A program made the position numbers and the translations under genes. Shown here in pieces: positions 6,625 through 16,276 of a stretch of DNA of 35,169 nucleotides (positions are counted from its first letter, which is position 1; each line of letters opens with the position of its first letter). The notes under the pieces were generated by a model. It was not told the origin of the DNA. It made no database searches and was given only the letters and a program-made list of their open reading frames with translations. Location: NCBI RefSeq assembly GCF_016652235.1, contig NZ_JAEPKU010000038.1, positions 1 to 35,169 on the forward strand, written 5' to 3'. The stretch comes from Dysgonomonas sp. Marseille-P4677. GTDB taxonomy: Bacteria > Bacteroidota > Bacteroidia > Bacteroidales > Dysgonomonadaceae.

Positions 6625-8370
6625 ATGAATTGGAATTCTCACGAATTTATATGGCTCGACTGGGTTATCATAGCCGTCGGGATAATAGCTGTAACGTGGG
6701 CTGTATGGCGCTCGATACAAAAAGACAAACGTTTGCAACAGGGAGCCAATAGCGAAGACTACCTATTTGGCAAAGGGGAACCTTGGTATATCATTGGAGC
6801 GGCTATCTTTGCAGCAAACATAGGCTCGGAACACCTTGTCGGGCTTGCCGGAACAGGTGCAAAAGCCGGTGTGGGTATGGCTCATTGGGAAATGCAAGGT
6901 TGGATGATCCTCATTTTAGGTTGGCTATTCGTACCATTCTATCAACTTATGAATAACAAGATGGGTAAAATCATCACAATGCCCGACTTCCTCAAATATC
7001 GTTATACCCCGGCTACAGGCTCGTGGTTATCAATTATCACTCTTATTGCATACGTACTGACAAAGGTGAGTGTTACAGCCTTTACCGGTGGCATCTTCAT
7101 GGAGAGCCTTTTGGGCTTACCATTCTGGTATGGAGCAATCGGCTTAATAGTCTTAACTGGTATTTTTACTGTTTTGGGAGGAATGAAAGGTGTGATGACT
7201 CTGTCTGCTATTCAAACACCTATACTTATTGCAGGTTCATTCCTTGTACTTTTCTTAGGATTGTCTGCGCTTGGAGGCGGTAGCATTCCTGACGGTTGGG
7301 CTGCAATGATTGAATATTCTAAGACGCTGAATGTTGGAGCTGATGGTGTTGCATACGGAACAAATCATATGTTCCATTTCAACACAGGAGATCCGTTATA
7401 TGATGAATATCCCGGCTTTTGGGTATTTATCGGAGCTTCAATTATTGGATTTTGGTATTGGTGTACCGATCAACATATCGTTCAACGTGTACTTGGACAA
7501 CGCAAAGGTGAAGATAACGACGTAGTAATGAAACGTGCACGTAGAGGTACTATTGCTGCCGGTTATTTCAAACTATTGCCTGTATTTATGTTCTTGATAC
7601 CGGGTATGGTAGCTGCAGCATTAGCAGCACGTCCCGATAGCGGATTCACATTAGATGATCCTGATACAGCCTTTGGCTCAATGGTTAAATTTGTATTACC
7701 TGCCGGCGTAAAAGGGATTGTTACAATAGGTTTTATATCAGCATTGGTTGCGTCTCTAGCAGCATTCTTTAATTCTTGCGCTACACTATTTACAGAGGAC
7801 TTTTATAAGCCAATGTTCAAAAATAAAACTGAAGATACATACGTATTGGTAGGTCGTATTGCAACAATTGTTGTAGTAATACTTGGTATTGTATGGATAC
7901 CTGTCATGATGAGCCTTGGTAGCCTTTACGACTATCTGCAAGGAATTCAATCGCTTCTTGCCCCAGCAATGGTAGCAGTATTCGCACTTGGTATATTCTC
8001 TAAAAGGATTACTCCTAAGGCTGGTGAGGTAGGAATGATAGTGGGCTTCATTATCGGTATGGTACGTTTGCTAACCAATATCTTTACAAATACAGGTAAA
8101 GATGTAATGACCGGTTGGTATTGGGAATACACTAGTTGGTTCTGGCAAACAAACTGGCTTATCTTTGAAATATGGTTACTTGTCTTCATCGTATTATTGA
8201 TGGTTGTTGTGTCATTTTTCACTGCGAAACCGACAGCTCAGCAAATAGAAGCGATCACTTTTACTGACGACTATAAGAAAGTTATTGGAAAAAGCTGGAA
8301 CAAATGGGATGTTATCGCATCGCTTGGTGTTGTAGCCCTTTGTGCGGCATTCTATTTCTATTTCTGGTAA
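6625..8370 (+). CDS. Sodium/solute symporter, probable L-arabinose transporter
   Basis: This 581-residue inner-membrane protein belongs to the SSS (SGLT-like) family. It has about 13-14 hydrophobic segments, beginning at residues 13-28 (WVIIAVGIIAVTWAVW) and ending with VIASLGVVALCAAFYFYFW at the C terminus. Family signatures include FAANIGSEHLVGLAGTGA (around 58-75) and the segment FWYWCTDQHIVQRVLGQR (around 280-297). These transporters bring sugars in with sodium. Its place at the end of araD-araA-araB, 20 bp after araB, and the AraR operators at the head of the operon make L-arabinose the likely substrate; related pentoses or galactose cannot be excluded. A strong terminator follows. Confidence 0.9.
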   Translation: MNWNSHEFIWLDWVIIAVGIIAVTWAVWRSIQKDKRLQQGANSEDYLFGKGEPWYIIGAAIFAANIGSEHLVGLAGTGAKAGVGMAHWEMQGWMILILGWLFVPFYQLMNNKMGKIITMPDFLKYRYTPATGSWLSIITLIAYVLTKVSVTAFTGGIFMESLLGLPFWYGAIGLIVLTGIFTVLGGMKGVMTLSAIQTPILIAGSFLVLFLGLSALGGGSIPDGWAAMIEYSKTLNVGADGVAYGTNHMFHFNTGDPLYDEYPGFWVFIGASIIGFWYWCTDQHIVQRVLGQRKGEDNDVVMKRARRGTIAAGYFKLLPVFMFLIPGMVAAALAARPDSGFTLDDPDTAFGSMVKFVLPAGVKGIVTIGFISALVASLAAFFNSCATLFTEDFYKPMFKNKTEDTYVLVGRIATIVVVILGIVWIPVMMSLGSLYDYLQGIQSLLAPAMVAVFALGIFSKRITPKAGEVGMIVGFIIGMVRLLTNIFTNTGKDVMTGWYWEYTSWFWQTNWLIFEIWLLVFIVLLMVVVSFFTAKPTAQQIEAITFTDDYKKVIGKSWNKWDVIASLGVVALCAAFYFYFW

Positions 8371-8408
8371 GAGATTAGATTATTACATATTATTTTACAC
8401 GTTTTTAC

Positions 8409-8442
8409 AAAAAGTCCTGCTAACCAAATAGCAGGACTTTTT
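8409..8442. terminator. Bidirectional intrinsic terminator between the symporter and HTCS genes
   Basis: AAAAAGTCCTGCTA (8409-8422) and TAGCAGGACTTTTT (8429-8442) form a perfect 14-bp stem with a six-base loop. The A and T ends allow function on both strands, for the symporter (plus) and the convergent HTCS (minus, stop at 8556). Confidence 0.92.
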
Positions 8443-8555
8443 ATTCTTTATTCTCTAGTATTAATGATTCAAAACAATTATAAAGGCAATAGTCCTTTTC
8501 AATCTTTAAATAATATAGAGAGATATTATTGCAGTATAAAAACTAAGAATCAGTT

Positions 8556-11500
8556 CTACTCATCACCTTTTGCCATAGCACTGGGTGCAATACCAAAATG
8601 TTTGGTGAAACATCGTGTAAAATATTTTGGATCATTAAACCCTACTTCGTATGCAATTTCTGAAATATTCTTGTTCCCTTTATTCCTCAGAATCAATTCA
8701 CGCGCAATATTAAGACGGTAGTCACGAATAAAATGCCCTGCCGACTTACCCGCCAACATCTGCATTTTATTATTAAGTAAGCTTTTACTTACACCCATTG
8801 CATTTATAAAATCACTCACCTCATATTCGGTATTGGTATAGTTTTCTTTCAATATTTCTATAGCCTTCTTCAAAAATTTCTCATCGGCAGAATCCTCTAC
8901 AATATTCAACTCATCTATATTCATATATAAGCCAAACTTTTGCTGATAAACCTTACGTGTTTTAAGTATATTATCTATCCTAGTCAATAATAACTCTTCA
9001 TCGAAAGGCTTTGTTAAGAATTCATCAGATCCCATTCTGTAACTACTTATACGTGTCTCGAGCGATGTTTTGGCTGTAAGCATCAAAAAAGGAATATGAG
9101 ACAGGGTAAAATCAGCTTTCACTCTTTTAGACAACTCTAAACCATCCATAACAGGCATCATCAGATCGCTGATAATAAAATCGATACGCGCAGACTGTAA
9201 TATAGCTAAAGCTTTCTCTCCATTTTCAGCTTCTACCACACTATAACAGCCGGAAAGAATTGAACTTATGTACTTCCTCATATCCATATTATCTTCTACA
9301 ATCAGAATTGTCTCACTGTGTATTTGAAGTTCGTCCGATATTGAAGGTGTTCCCTCTGTTATTTCCTGAAATGGAATAATAACTTCTTCATCTGTTATCA
9401 CCTCTTCATTAATACTTTCGAATACCAATGGTAATATTATCCTAAAAGAAGCTCCTCTCACATGATTATTACGGGCGTAGATAATTCCTTCCATCAGATT
9501 TACTATATTCTTGCATAAATACAAGCCAATTCCTGTCCCACTCTGTCCATAAACAGGATATTTAAGATGTTCTTCCGATTGATAGAAGCGATTAAAAATA
9601 CGATTGATGTCCTCTTCTTTTATGCCCAATCCCGAGTCTTGCACACATATATACAACTTATTCTTATTAGTCTCTCCACCCTTTAACGCACACACATATA
9701 TGGTCACCGTCCCTCCATCCGGAGTGAATTTAATAGCATTCGACAATAGATTAGATACGATCTTACGCATTGCCTCCTCATCAAACATAACCCGAGGATT
9801 CGCCATTCTGAATACCTTTTTTATACTTATATTACGTTCGTCAGCAAATGATTCGAACGGAATTAATATCTCATCTAAAAAGCTTAACAGATTACCTCCA
9901 ACCGGAGAAATAACTAACCCTTCAGATTCAACCTTTCTAAAATCCATCAGTTGATTAACCAAAGACAACAGATGTTTAGAATTACGTGCCACATATTGCA
10001 ATTGTTCTATGACCTTTGGGTTTTCACTTAATTTAAGAGCTCTTTCTATTGGGCCTATAATCAATGTTATAGGAGTTCTGAATTCATGTGTAATATTAGT
10101 AAAGAAAGACATTCTATCTGCCATTGCATCTTGTACTTTCCTCGACATATCTATCAATTGCCGGCGCTGAAAGGAAATCTTCTCATTTTGAGTTACAAGG
10201 ATATCGTTCTGTTCTTTAAGCTCAAGAGTACGTTCTTCTACCTTTCGAGACAATATTTCTCGCTGTTTTTTTAAGGAATTGACTCTCCATCGATAGAGCT
10301 GCATCGCTAATAATATTAACAGAAGCGTCAATAAACTGATAAACCATCCTGTCTTATAAAAGAAAGGATGCACTACTATTTCGAGTTCCGCAATATCTCC
10401 CGACCAATCATAAGCCTTCGACATACATCTGACTTGCAAAGTATACGACCCTGGCTGCAGATTTGTATAGCTGGCGAAACGGCGACTAGCCGGAACATCG
10501 ATCCATTTATCATCAAAGCCCAGCAAACGATAAGAATAAGCTACAGTAGAAGGATTCTCATAATCTAATGCGGAGAACTCCACAGAAAAGGACTTATCCT
10601 GTTCATGTAATATAATTTTACTTGCATATGAAATATCAGATGATATATACTTCCCTTTATTAAACCATACAGTTTCGTTCAGAATCTGTAGTTTTGAAAA
10701 TACAACCCTTCTATGCTCAACCTCTTGCGATTCCTTATTTACATTCAATTCTATCAATCCTTCTATTTTCCCAAAATAGAGTATTTTACTGGTAGGCGAT
10801 TTATATCCGGCATTCCAATAAAACTGATCATTGATTAATCCATCATTCTTAGTGTAATTTACAAAACGATCAGTAGAAGGGTTATAACATGATATGCCAC
10901 GCCCGGTACTAATCCAAATCATACCTTCTTCGTCTTCGAGAATGCTATAGACAGCATTGTTCCCTAAGCCTTCAGTAGTAGTATATGTTTGGCAGGTGTA
11001 TACCCCATTTTCACCTAAGAGTTTACATATCCCGTATCCATTACTTCCAATCCAGATAGTATTATCCTTTGACTGATAAATACATGTTACACTATTCAGC
11101 ATCAATTTATTTACAGCCGGATCATCAATTGTAAAATATTGTGCAGGACACTTAAAACCCGAACGATCAAAATGGAGTAGATCAATAAGTATTACCCCCT
11201 TCGATGTTCCTATCCATAATTGCTGATTACGATCGATAAAACACCCAAGTACTCCCATTATATCACGAGTCATACTTTCCGGCAATGGCCTCCTTTCACT
11301 ATTAGTTTCATAATCAAAAAAGACAATATCCCTATTAGTCCCAATCCACATCCCATTATTTATAGAATCATTTTTTAAGACGGCAATATAATTATGATTT
11401 ATTGGCATAGTCTTAATATGGGCTTGAAGAGACGATGACAAAGTCATAGTATTTATACCGCCTCCCCAAGTACCAATCCACAATCGGCCACTGGAATCTT

Positions 11501-12761
11501 CCTCCAATGCACTAACGGAATTATGAGTCAATGCACTATTATTCATCGTATAATGAACAAAATCATCCTGACCTTTATGCTTTTTATTCAAACCACCTTC
11601 TACTGTTCCTACCCATAAATCTCCGTGCCTATCCTCTATAATTGAATTTACCGGATTAGGAGATAGACTCGAATGATTGTCATTGCTATGCATATAATTT
11701 CTAATATCCAATTTACGCAATGTCATCTTATTTATGCCTCCGGCCTCGGTTCCAATCCATAAATTGTTTCCATCTGCCAGCATACAATTCACAAAGTCAT
11801 TATTAAGAGAAAAAGGAGAGTTGTTATGATACACTCTTTCAAATCCGTTGATCTCAGGATTATAAAAGTTTAGACCACGAAGCGTCGCAACAACCAATGC
11901 ACCATCATTAGTCTCACAAATATCTGTAACTACATTATGACTTATCGATGCACTCTTATTAATATCTGAAACATAGCTATAAGATGATTTATCCCTCGTA
12001 TTATACTTAATTAACCCGGATTCGGTTCCGACCCATATCGTATTATTCTGTTTTACTATGCAGTATATAAATAAATTCTCTCCGATTACCGGCAGATCAG
12101 ATATTGGGCTCAAAACAAGTTCTTCTGACTGAGCTTCTAAAACCCGAAAAATAGAACCGTTCCTCCCGACCCAGATCTCCTTATCTATTCTATTTATTGT
12201 AGTAAAAGAAGACTGTGTAGGCAATTCTGTTCTTGAAGAAACTATGTTATTAATTGAACCGGAAGAATTGAAATTTATTTTATATACTGCGTCCTTCGAT
12301 ATAAACCAAATATTGCCATGGGTATCTTTCAGCATGGATGTCGCCGATACATTCAGTATTTTCTCTAATAACTTACTATCAATAACAATTTTACTTCTCT
12401 GCATCGTATAAAGATCGATTACATCTATACCTGCATCCGAAAGAATCCATAGACGATGAAAGTCATCTTCTTGAACCTTGCGTATAAAATTACTTTTGAG
12501 AGAAATAGGAAAACTATTTACATTGAAAGTTATAAAATCGTATCCATCATAACGACATAAACCTCCTCCCTGGATAGCAAACCATAGAAAACCTCGGCTG
12601 TCCTTAAATATATCATCTATAAAATTGAGAGGAAGCCCATCGTCGATTGTAAGTGTACTAAATATATATTTAGAAGAAATGCTATTGCGCGCCTCCAAAT
12701 ACTGGCAAGAGGCTAAAAATACAGTAATACTAAATATAATAATAGTGAGTATATTCTTCAT
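8556..12761 (-). CDS. Hybrid two-component system sensor/regulator of the arabinan PUL
   Basis: This 1401-residue protein joins sensor kinase and response regulator in one chain. After an N-terminal export segment come about 14 Reg_prop propeller blades (for example GDLWVGTVEGGLNK, GRLWIGTWGGGIN), a Y_Y_Y domain (about 690-790), one membrane helix (about 803-823), a HisKA domain with His892 (NITHEFRTP), a HATPase_c domain with GTGIGLYL, a receiver domain with Asp1199 (IISDLMMPVMDG) and an AraC-type helix-turn-helix at the end (VGFNDPKYFTRCFTKHFG). The periplasmic part is expected to bind an oligosaccharide; beside this PUL, an arabino-oligosaccharide is most likely. It is divergent from the 13167-30043 unit, which it probably activates. 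The N terminus ends in LASC (Cys19), which looks like a lipobox and is unusual for this family. Confidence 0.95.
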   Translation of the reverse strand: MKNILTIIIFSITVFLASCQYLEARNSISSKYIFSTLTIDDGLPLNFIDDIFKDSRGFLWFAIQGGGLCRYDGYDFITFNVNSFPISLKSNFIRKVQEDDFHRLWILSDAGIDVIDLYTMQRSKIVIDSKLLEKILNVSATSMLKDTHGNIWFISKDAVYKINFNSSGSINNIVSSRTELPTQSSFTTINRIDKEIWVGRNGSIFRVLEAQSEELVLSPISDLPVIGENLFIYCIVKQNNTIWVGTESGLIKYNTRDKSSYSYVSDINKSASISHNVVTDICETNDGALVVATLRGLNFYNPEINGFERVYHNNSPFSLNNDFVNCMLADGNNLWIGTEAGGINKMTLRKLDIRNYMHSNDNHSSLSPNPVNSIIEDRHGDLWVGTVEGGLNKKHKGQDDFVHYTMNNSALTHNSVSALEEDSSGRLWIGTWGGGINTMTLSSSLQAHIKTMPINHNYIAVLKNDSINNGMWIGTNRDIVFFDYETNSERRPLPESMTRDIMGVLGCFIDRNQQLWIGTSKGVILIDLLHFDRSGFKCPAQYFTIDDPAVNKLMLNSVTCIYQSKDNTIWIGSNGYGICKLLGENGVYTCQTYTTTEGLGNNAVYSILEDEEGMIWISTGRGISCYNPSTDRFVNYTKNDGLINDQFYWNAGYKSPTSKILYFGKIEGLIELNVNKESQEVEHRRVVFSKLQILNETVWFNKGKYISSDISYASKIILHEQDKSFSVEFSALDYENPSTVAYSYRLLGFDDKWIDVPASRRFASYTNLQPGSYTLQVRCMSKAYDWSGDIAELEIVVHPFFYKTGWFISLLTLLLILLAMQLYRWRVNSLKKQREILSRKVEERTLELKEQNDILVTQNEKISFQRRQLIDMSRKVQDAMADRMSFFTNITHEFRTPITLIIGPIERALKLSENPKVIEQLQYVARNSKHLLSLVNQLMDFRKVESEGLVISPVGGNLLSFLDEILIPFESFADERNISIKKVFRMANPRVMFDEEAMRKIVSNLLSNAIKFTPDGGTVTIYVCALKGGETNKNKLYICVQDSGLGIKEEDINRIFNRFYQSEEHLKYPVYGQSGTGIGLYLCKNIVNLMEGIIYARNNHVRGASFRIILPLVFESINEEVITDEEVIIPFQEITEGTPSISDELQIHSETILIVEDNMDMRKYISSILSGCYSVVEAENGEKALAILQSARIDFIISDLMMPVMDGLELSKRVKADFTLSHIPFLMLTAKTSLETRISSYRMGSDEFLTKPFDEELLLTRIDNILKTRKVYQQKFGLYMNIDELNIVEDSADEKFLKKAIEILKENYTNTEYEVSDFINAMGVSKSLLNNKMQMLAGKSAGHFIRDYRLNIARELILRNKGNKNISEIAYEVGFNDPKYFTRCFTKHFGIAPSAMAKGDE

Positions 12762-12883
12762 TGCTATAGATTTTGGTATAGTAAAGTTAATAATAATATT
12801 TTAGAAACGTATTTTTTACACTAAATGCACATTCATCCACCTTTATTGGAAGTTTGTCCACCACTGAATGACGCATTCATACA

Positions 12884-12891
12884 TATATTTG
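12884..12891 (+). promoter_or_regulatory. Candidate -7 box of the PUL promoter
   Basis: TATATTTG matches TAnnTTTG exactly. A TTTG lies at 12853-12856, but 27 bp away, longer than the usual 19-21 bp; this fits a promoter that needs an activator such as the HTCS. The TGAATG/CATTCA palindrome ends 5 bp upstream. Confidence 0.4.
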
Positions 12892-12916
12892 CTAAAAGTA
12901 CAAATCATAATTCTAG

Positions 12917-12924
12917 CAAAGTTA
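12917..12924 (-). promoter_or_regulatory. Candidate -7 box of the HTCS promoter
   Basis: On the minus strand these bases read TAACTTTG, a match to TAnnTTTG, about 155 bp upstream of the HTCS start codon. No convincing -33 box was found, so this is tentative. Confidence 0.35.
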
Positions 12925-13041
12925 ACCAACTTACTTAATCTAAATGCACTCTTAATTGAAGAGATAAAATATGCTAAACCATGAAACTTTTAAAATTCAT
13001 ATTTCTTTCCATAAAGTCAAGAAGTGATATCAGAAGGGGTA

Positions 13042-13118
13042 TCAGGCATTAGATAGAAGAGTGCAGGTGTTATACATAACAATACACACGATAAAGTTGT
13101 CTAATACCTGCCACTCTC
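13042..13118 (+). promoter_or_regulatory. Inverted repeat and CAGG-box cluster in the PUL leader
   Basis: GAGTG-CAGGTGTTA (13059-13072) and TAATACCTGCCACTC (13102-13116) are inverted copies with one bulge and one wobble, able to form a stem of about 14 bp. A third related copy, CAGGCATTAGAT, lies at 13043-13054. The three boxes share CAGGnnTTA. The loop holds a second perfect palindrome, TGTTAT-AC-ATAACA (13068-13081). The cluster ends 49 bp before the GH51 start codon. It could be a regulator site or an RNA structure. Confidence 0.55.
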
Positions 13119-13166
13119 ACAGCACGCTTAACTTATAATTAACAACCAATAACATATGAATATATC

Positions 13167-14711
13167 ATGAAAAAGAACTTATTACTCTGTTTATTTTTAT
13201 TTATGTATATAATGGCCTTCTCGCAGCAAAAAGCAGAAATGGTCGTTAATACAAATCAAGGAAAGTATAAAATCGACAAGCACATTTATGGCCATTTTTC
13301 CGAGCACTTAGGACATTGTATTTACGACGGACTTTGGGTTGGAGAGAATTCTAATATCCCAAACATAAACGGGGTACGTAAAGATATTATAGATGCACTA
13401 AAACACATAAAGATACCTAATCTTCGTTGGCCCGGAGGATGCTTTGCTGACGAATATCATTGGATGGATGGCATTGGTGACAGAGCCAATCGCCCTAAAA
13501 TGGTAAATACACACTGGGGAGGAGTTGTTGAAGACAATAGCTTTGGCACACACGAGTTCCTTAACCTATGCGAAGTTCTCGAAACAGAACCCTATATATG
13601 TGGAAATATGGGTAGCGGTACAGTAGAAGAAATGTCTAAATGGGTCGAGTATATTACATCTGATGGAGAAAGTCCTATGTCTAATCTGAGAAAAAAGAAT
13701 GGACGCGAAAAACCATGGAAAATAAGCTTATGGGGTGTAGGTAACGAAAACTGGGGTTGCGGAGGCAATATGACTGCTGAAGGCTATGCTGAGAATTATC
13801 GTCGTTATGCTACTTACTGTCGCAACTATGGCGAAAACAAACTATACAAAGTAGCCGGAGGTCCTAATGTGGATGATTATCGCTGGATGGAAATCATGAT
13901 GAAGAATATCCCTCATCATATGATGTCAGGAGTTTCCGTACATAATTATACATTCACTTACAGTTGGGAGAACAAAGGAAATGCCTTAAACTTCAATGAG
14001 GATGAATACTTCTCTCTATTAGAACATGGTATGCGCATGGATGAAATAGTTACAAAACACGCCGCTATAATGGATAAATACGATCCAAAGAAGAACATTG
14101 CTATGATAGTCGACGAATGGGGTGCTTGGTACAATGTGGAACCGGGAACTAATCCGGGATTCCTTTTTCAGCAAAACACGCTAAGAGATGCTTTATTAGC
14201 AGGGACTATCCTTAATATTTTTCACAAACATTGCGATAGGGTCAGAATAGCGAACATAGCACAACTCGTGAATGTATTGCAAGCACTATTCATTACAGAA
14301 GGAGATAAAATGTTATTGACTCCTACCTATCATGTATTCGACATGTATAAGGTACACCAAGATGCAACGATGCTGCCTATCGACATAATAAGCCCTTCTT
14401 ATAGCCGTCTGGGCAAAGAAATCAAATCTGTATCGGCATCTGCCTCGAAAGATAGCGATGGGAAAATCCATATTTCATTTGTGAACATCGATCCTAATCA
14501 ATCTATTGACATCACATGCAATATTAAAGACTTAAAAAATACCAATTCTGTTTCCGGAAATATAATTACAGCACCCGGTACAAGCTATCACAACACCTTT
14601 GCGAAACCTAACGAAGTAGTCTTAAAAGACTTCAAAGAAGCAAAAATAAAAGATGGCACCCTAACCCTAAAGATGCCAGCTAAATCTCTGGTAACAATTG
14701 AGATAAAGTAA
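13167..14711 (+). CDS. GH51 alpha-L-arabinofuranosidase (bacterial type)
   Basis: This enzyme releases terminal alpha-L-arabinofuranose from arabinan oligosaccharides with retention. It has 514 residues: a type I signal peptide (to about residue 19, AFSQQ, no lipobox), a GH51 (beta/alpha)8 barrel and a C-terminal beta-sandwich (about 390-514). The acid/base is Glu194 (GVGNENWG) and the nucleophile is Glu317 (IVDEWGAWY), with NLRWPGGCFAD at 85-95 and VSVHNYT at 257-263 in the usual places. Many bacterial GH51 enzymes of this type are cytoplasmic, but Bacteroidales ones with a signal peptide act in the periplasm. It is the first gene of the long PUL transcript; the next GH43 gene follows 20 bp downstream. 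Confidence 0.95.
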   Translation: MKKNLLLCLFLFMYIMAFSQQKAEMVVNTNQGKYKIDKHIYGHFSEHLGHCIYDGLWVGENSNIPNINGVRKDIIDALKHIKIPNLRWPGGCFADEYHWMDGIGDRANRPKMVNTHWGGVVEDNSFGTHEFLNLCEVLETEPYICGNMGSGTVEEMSKWVEYITSDGESPMSNLRKKNGREKPWKISLWGVGNENWGCGGNMTAEGYAENYRRYATYCRNYGENKLYKVAGGPNVDDYRWMEIMMKNIPHHMMSGVSVHNYTFTYSWENKGNALNFNEDEYFSLLEHGMRMDEIVTKHAAIMDKYDPKKNIAMIVDEWGAWYNVEPGTNPGFLFQQNTLRDALLAGTILNIFHKHCDRVRIANIAQLVNVLQALFITEGDKMLLTPTYHVFDMYKVHQDATMLPIDIISPSYSRLGKEIKSVSASASKDSDGKIHISFVNIDPNQSIDITCNIKDLKNTNSVSGNIITAPGTSYHNTFAKPNEVVLKDFKEAKIKDGTLTLKMPAKSLVTIEIK

Positions 14712-14731
14712 ACAAATAAACTTTAGGCTAA

Positions 14732-16216
14732 ATGAAAACGATTTTCAATATTCTGATTTTAGAATGCTGTATCTTTTTTGCCGCATGTTCATCAAAGCCA
14801 TTCGAACCGAGGGTTAATCCCAATCCATGGGCTGATGATTATTCCAGTATTTCGGCGATGAAAGATTATAAAAAATGGGGTACATACAACGTGCACGATC
14901 CGTCTTGTCTACTCGTAGGCGATACATATTATATGTATTCGACCGACGCTATCTATAAAGAAGACAGTACAGCTATCAAAACAGATAGTTTGCCTTTCGG
15001 ATACATACAAGTACGGAAATCAAAAGATCTTGTCAATTGGGAATTTGCAGGATGGGCCTTCAAGGAAATCCCTCAAGAGGCTAAAGAATGGGTATTATCC
15101 AACAATGAAGGAAAAGGAGCTTCGAATATTTGGGCTCCATATATATTGGAACACAAAGGTAAATACAGGCTGTATTACAGCGTATCTGCTTTTGCCAAAC
15201 AAGTTTCTTATATAGGAATGGCTGAGTCGCCTAGTCCTGAAGGGCCTTGGACACTGAAAGGATGTGTAGTCCGAACAAAAAAAGGCGATGTAATGAACGC
15301 AATTGATCCTAGTATTGTTACAAATCCTGAAACTGGCGAACAATGGATGCATTATGGTTCATACTTTGGTGGATTACACTGTGTACAATTAAATCCTGAA
15401 ACGGGACTAACACTAAAAGATATGGATCAGGGGCACTTAATAGCACGTCGTTTCGACGGACGTAAAAATAATATTGAGGCTCCTGAAATCATTTATAATC
15501 CGGATTTGAAGAAATACTTCCTTTTTGTATCCTACGATCCTTTGATGACAACCTATAACGTACGGGTAGGTCGTTCCGAGAATCCCGAAGGTCCATTTAC
15601 CGATTTTTTCGGTATAGATATGCGGGAGGAGACAGACAACTATCCAATACTGACCTATCCTTATCAGTTCAAAAATCATATAGGATGGGCCGGAACAGCT
15701 CATTGTTGTGTATTCACAGATAAAAATGGAAAATACTATTTGGCACATCAGGCGCGTTTACGCCCTGAGAACCATATGATGACCCTTCATGTAAGAAATA
15801 TCTATTGGACAACTGATGGATGGCCTACCGTATCACCGGAAAGATACACAAATACACCTCAACAATCCATAAGAGAAAATGACCTTGTTGGTAATTGGGA
15901 AATATTAGTTATCCATGGAGATGTACCATCAAGAGATCTATTTGCAGGACAAATCTTATGGGGCGAAAATCATTTGGAGGAAGGAGAAGAAAATCAATCT
16001 AAAATAATTGCATTAAATAAGGATTTGTCTTTAAGTGGCGACTTAACCGGAAAATGGTCTTTCAATAAAAAAGATGAATTGACCCTAAACATTTCTGATA
16101 CTCTCCGAAATGTTCATGTGTTTATGGGGCAAGACTGGGAAAACCAGACCGAAACAATTTTGTTTACAGGCATTGATCCCAAAGGATACTCTATTTGGGG
16201 CAAACGGATAAAATAA
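14732..16216 (+). CDS. GH43 arabinanase lipoprotein, probably periplasmic
   Basis: This 494-residue lipoprotein has its lipobox at FAAC19, followed by SSKPFEPR, which lacks the acidic surface-export signal; a periplasmic location is therefore likely. Residues 40-370 form a GH43 propeller with base Asp56 (NVHDPS), Asp192 (NAIDPS) and acid Glu249 (NIEAPE), all present. From about 390 to the end lies the small beta-barrel domain typical of endo-alpha-1,5-L-arabinanases (LVGNWEILV ... GYSIWGKRIK). The same two-domain layout is found in the gene at 28160, so these are probably an endo-arabinanase pair, one for each side of the outer membrane. Exo activity on short chains is also possible. It lies 20 bp after GH51 in the same operon. 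Confidence 0.9.
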   Translation: MKTIFNILILECCIFFAACSSKPFEPRVNPNPWADDYSSISAMKDYKKWGTYNVHDPSCLLVGDTYYMYSTDAIYKEDSTAIKTDSLPFGYIQVRKSKDLVNWEFAGWAFKEIPQEAKEWVLSNNEGKGASNIWAPYILEHKGKYRLYYSVSAFAKQVSYIGMAESPSPEGPWTLKGCVVRTKKGDVMNAIDPSIVTNPETGEQWMHYGSYFGGLHCVQLNPETGLTLKDMDQGHLIARRFDGRKNNIEAPEIIYNPDLKKYFLFVSYDPLMTTYNVRVGRSENPEGPFTDFFGIDMREETDNYPILTYPYQFKNHIGWAGTAHCCVFTDKNGKYYLAHQARLRPENHMMTLHVRNIYWTTDGWPTVSPERYTNTPQQSIRENDLVGNWEILVIHGDVPSRDLFAGQILWGENHLEEGEENQSKIIALNKDLSLSGDLTGKWSFNKKDELTLNISDTLRNVHVFMGQDWENQTETILFTGIDPKGYSIWGKRIK

Positions 16217-16276
16217 AACCGTATACCCTTTATCAAAAATAAACTGAGTTAATCTAACCTTTTATTAAATGAAACT

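Larger units (their letters stand above)
12762..13166. promoter_or_regulatory. 405-bp divergent control region between HTCS and the PUL
   Basis: No gene is visible. The region holds a 10-bp direct repeat CTAAATGCAC (12821-12830 and 12940-12949), a palindrome TGAATG-ACG-CATTCA (12865-12879), a plus-strand TATATTTG (12884-12891), a minus-strand TAACTTTG (12924-12917) and an inverted-repeat cluster at 13042-13118. The two -7-like boxes would give the PUL a leader of about 270 nt and the HTCS a leader of about 150 nt. The HTCS binding site should lie here but cannot be picked out with certainty. Confidence 0.6.

Noticed and set aside
7023-7283. 86-residue reading frame within the symporter gene
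   Set aside because: An out-of-frame shadow of a well-supported membrane transporter with no family features.
8464-8721. 85-residue plus-strand reading frame
   Set aside because: It overlaps the 3' end of the HTCS gene on the opposite strand, has no recognisable domain and lies next to a terminator; it is a shadow frame.
12651-12657. AAGTGTA half-site inside the HTCS coding sequence
   Set aside because: No inverted partner at 5-6 bp; a single 7-mer in AT-rich DNA is expected by chance. A similar lone half-site at about 19109 in susC was dismissed for the same reason.
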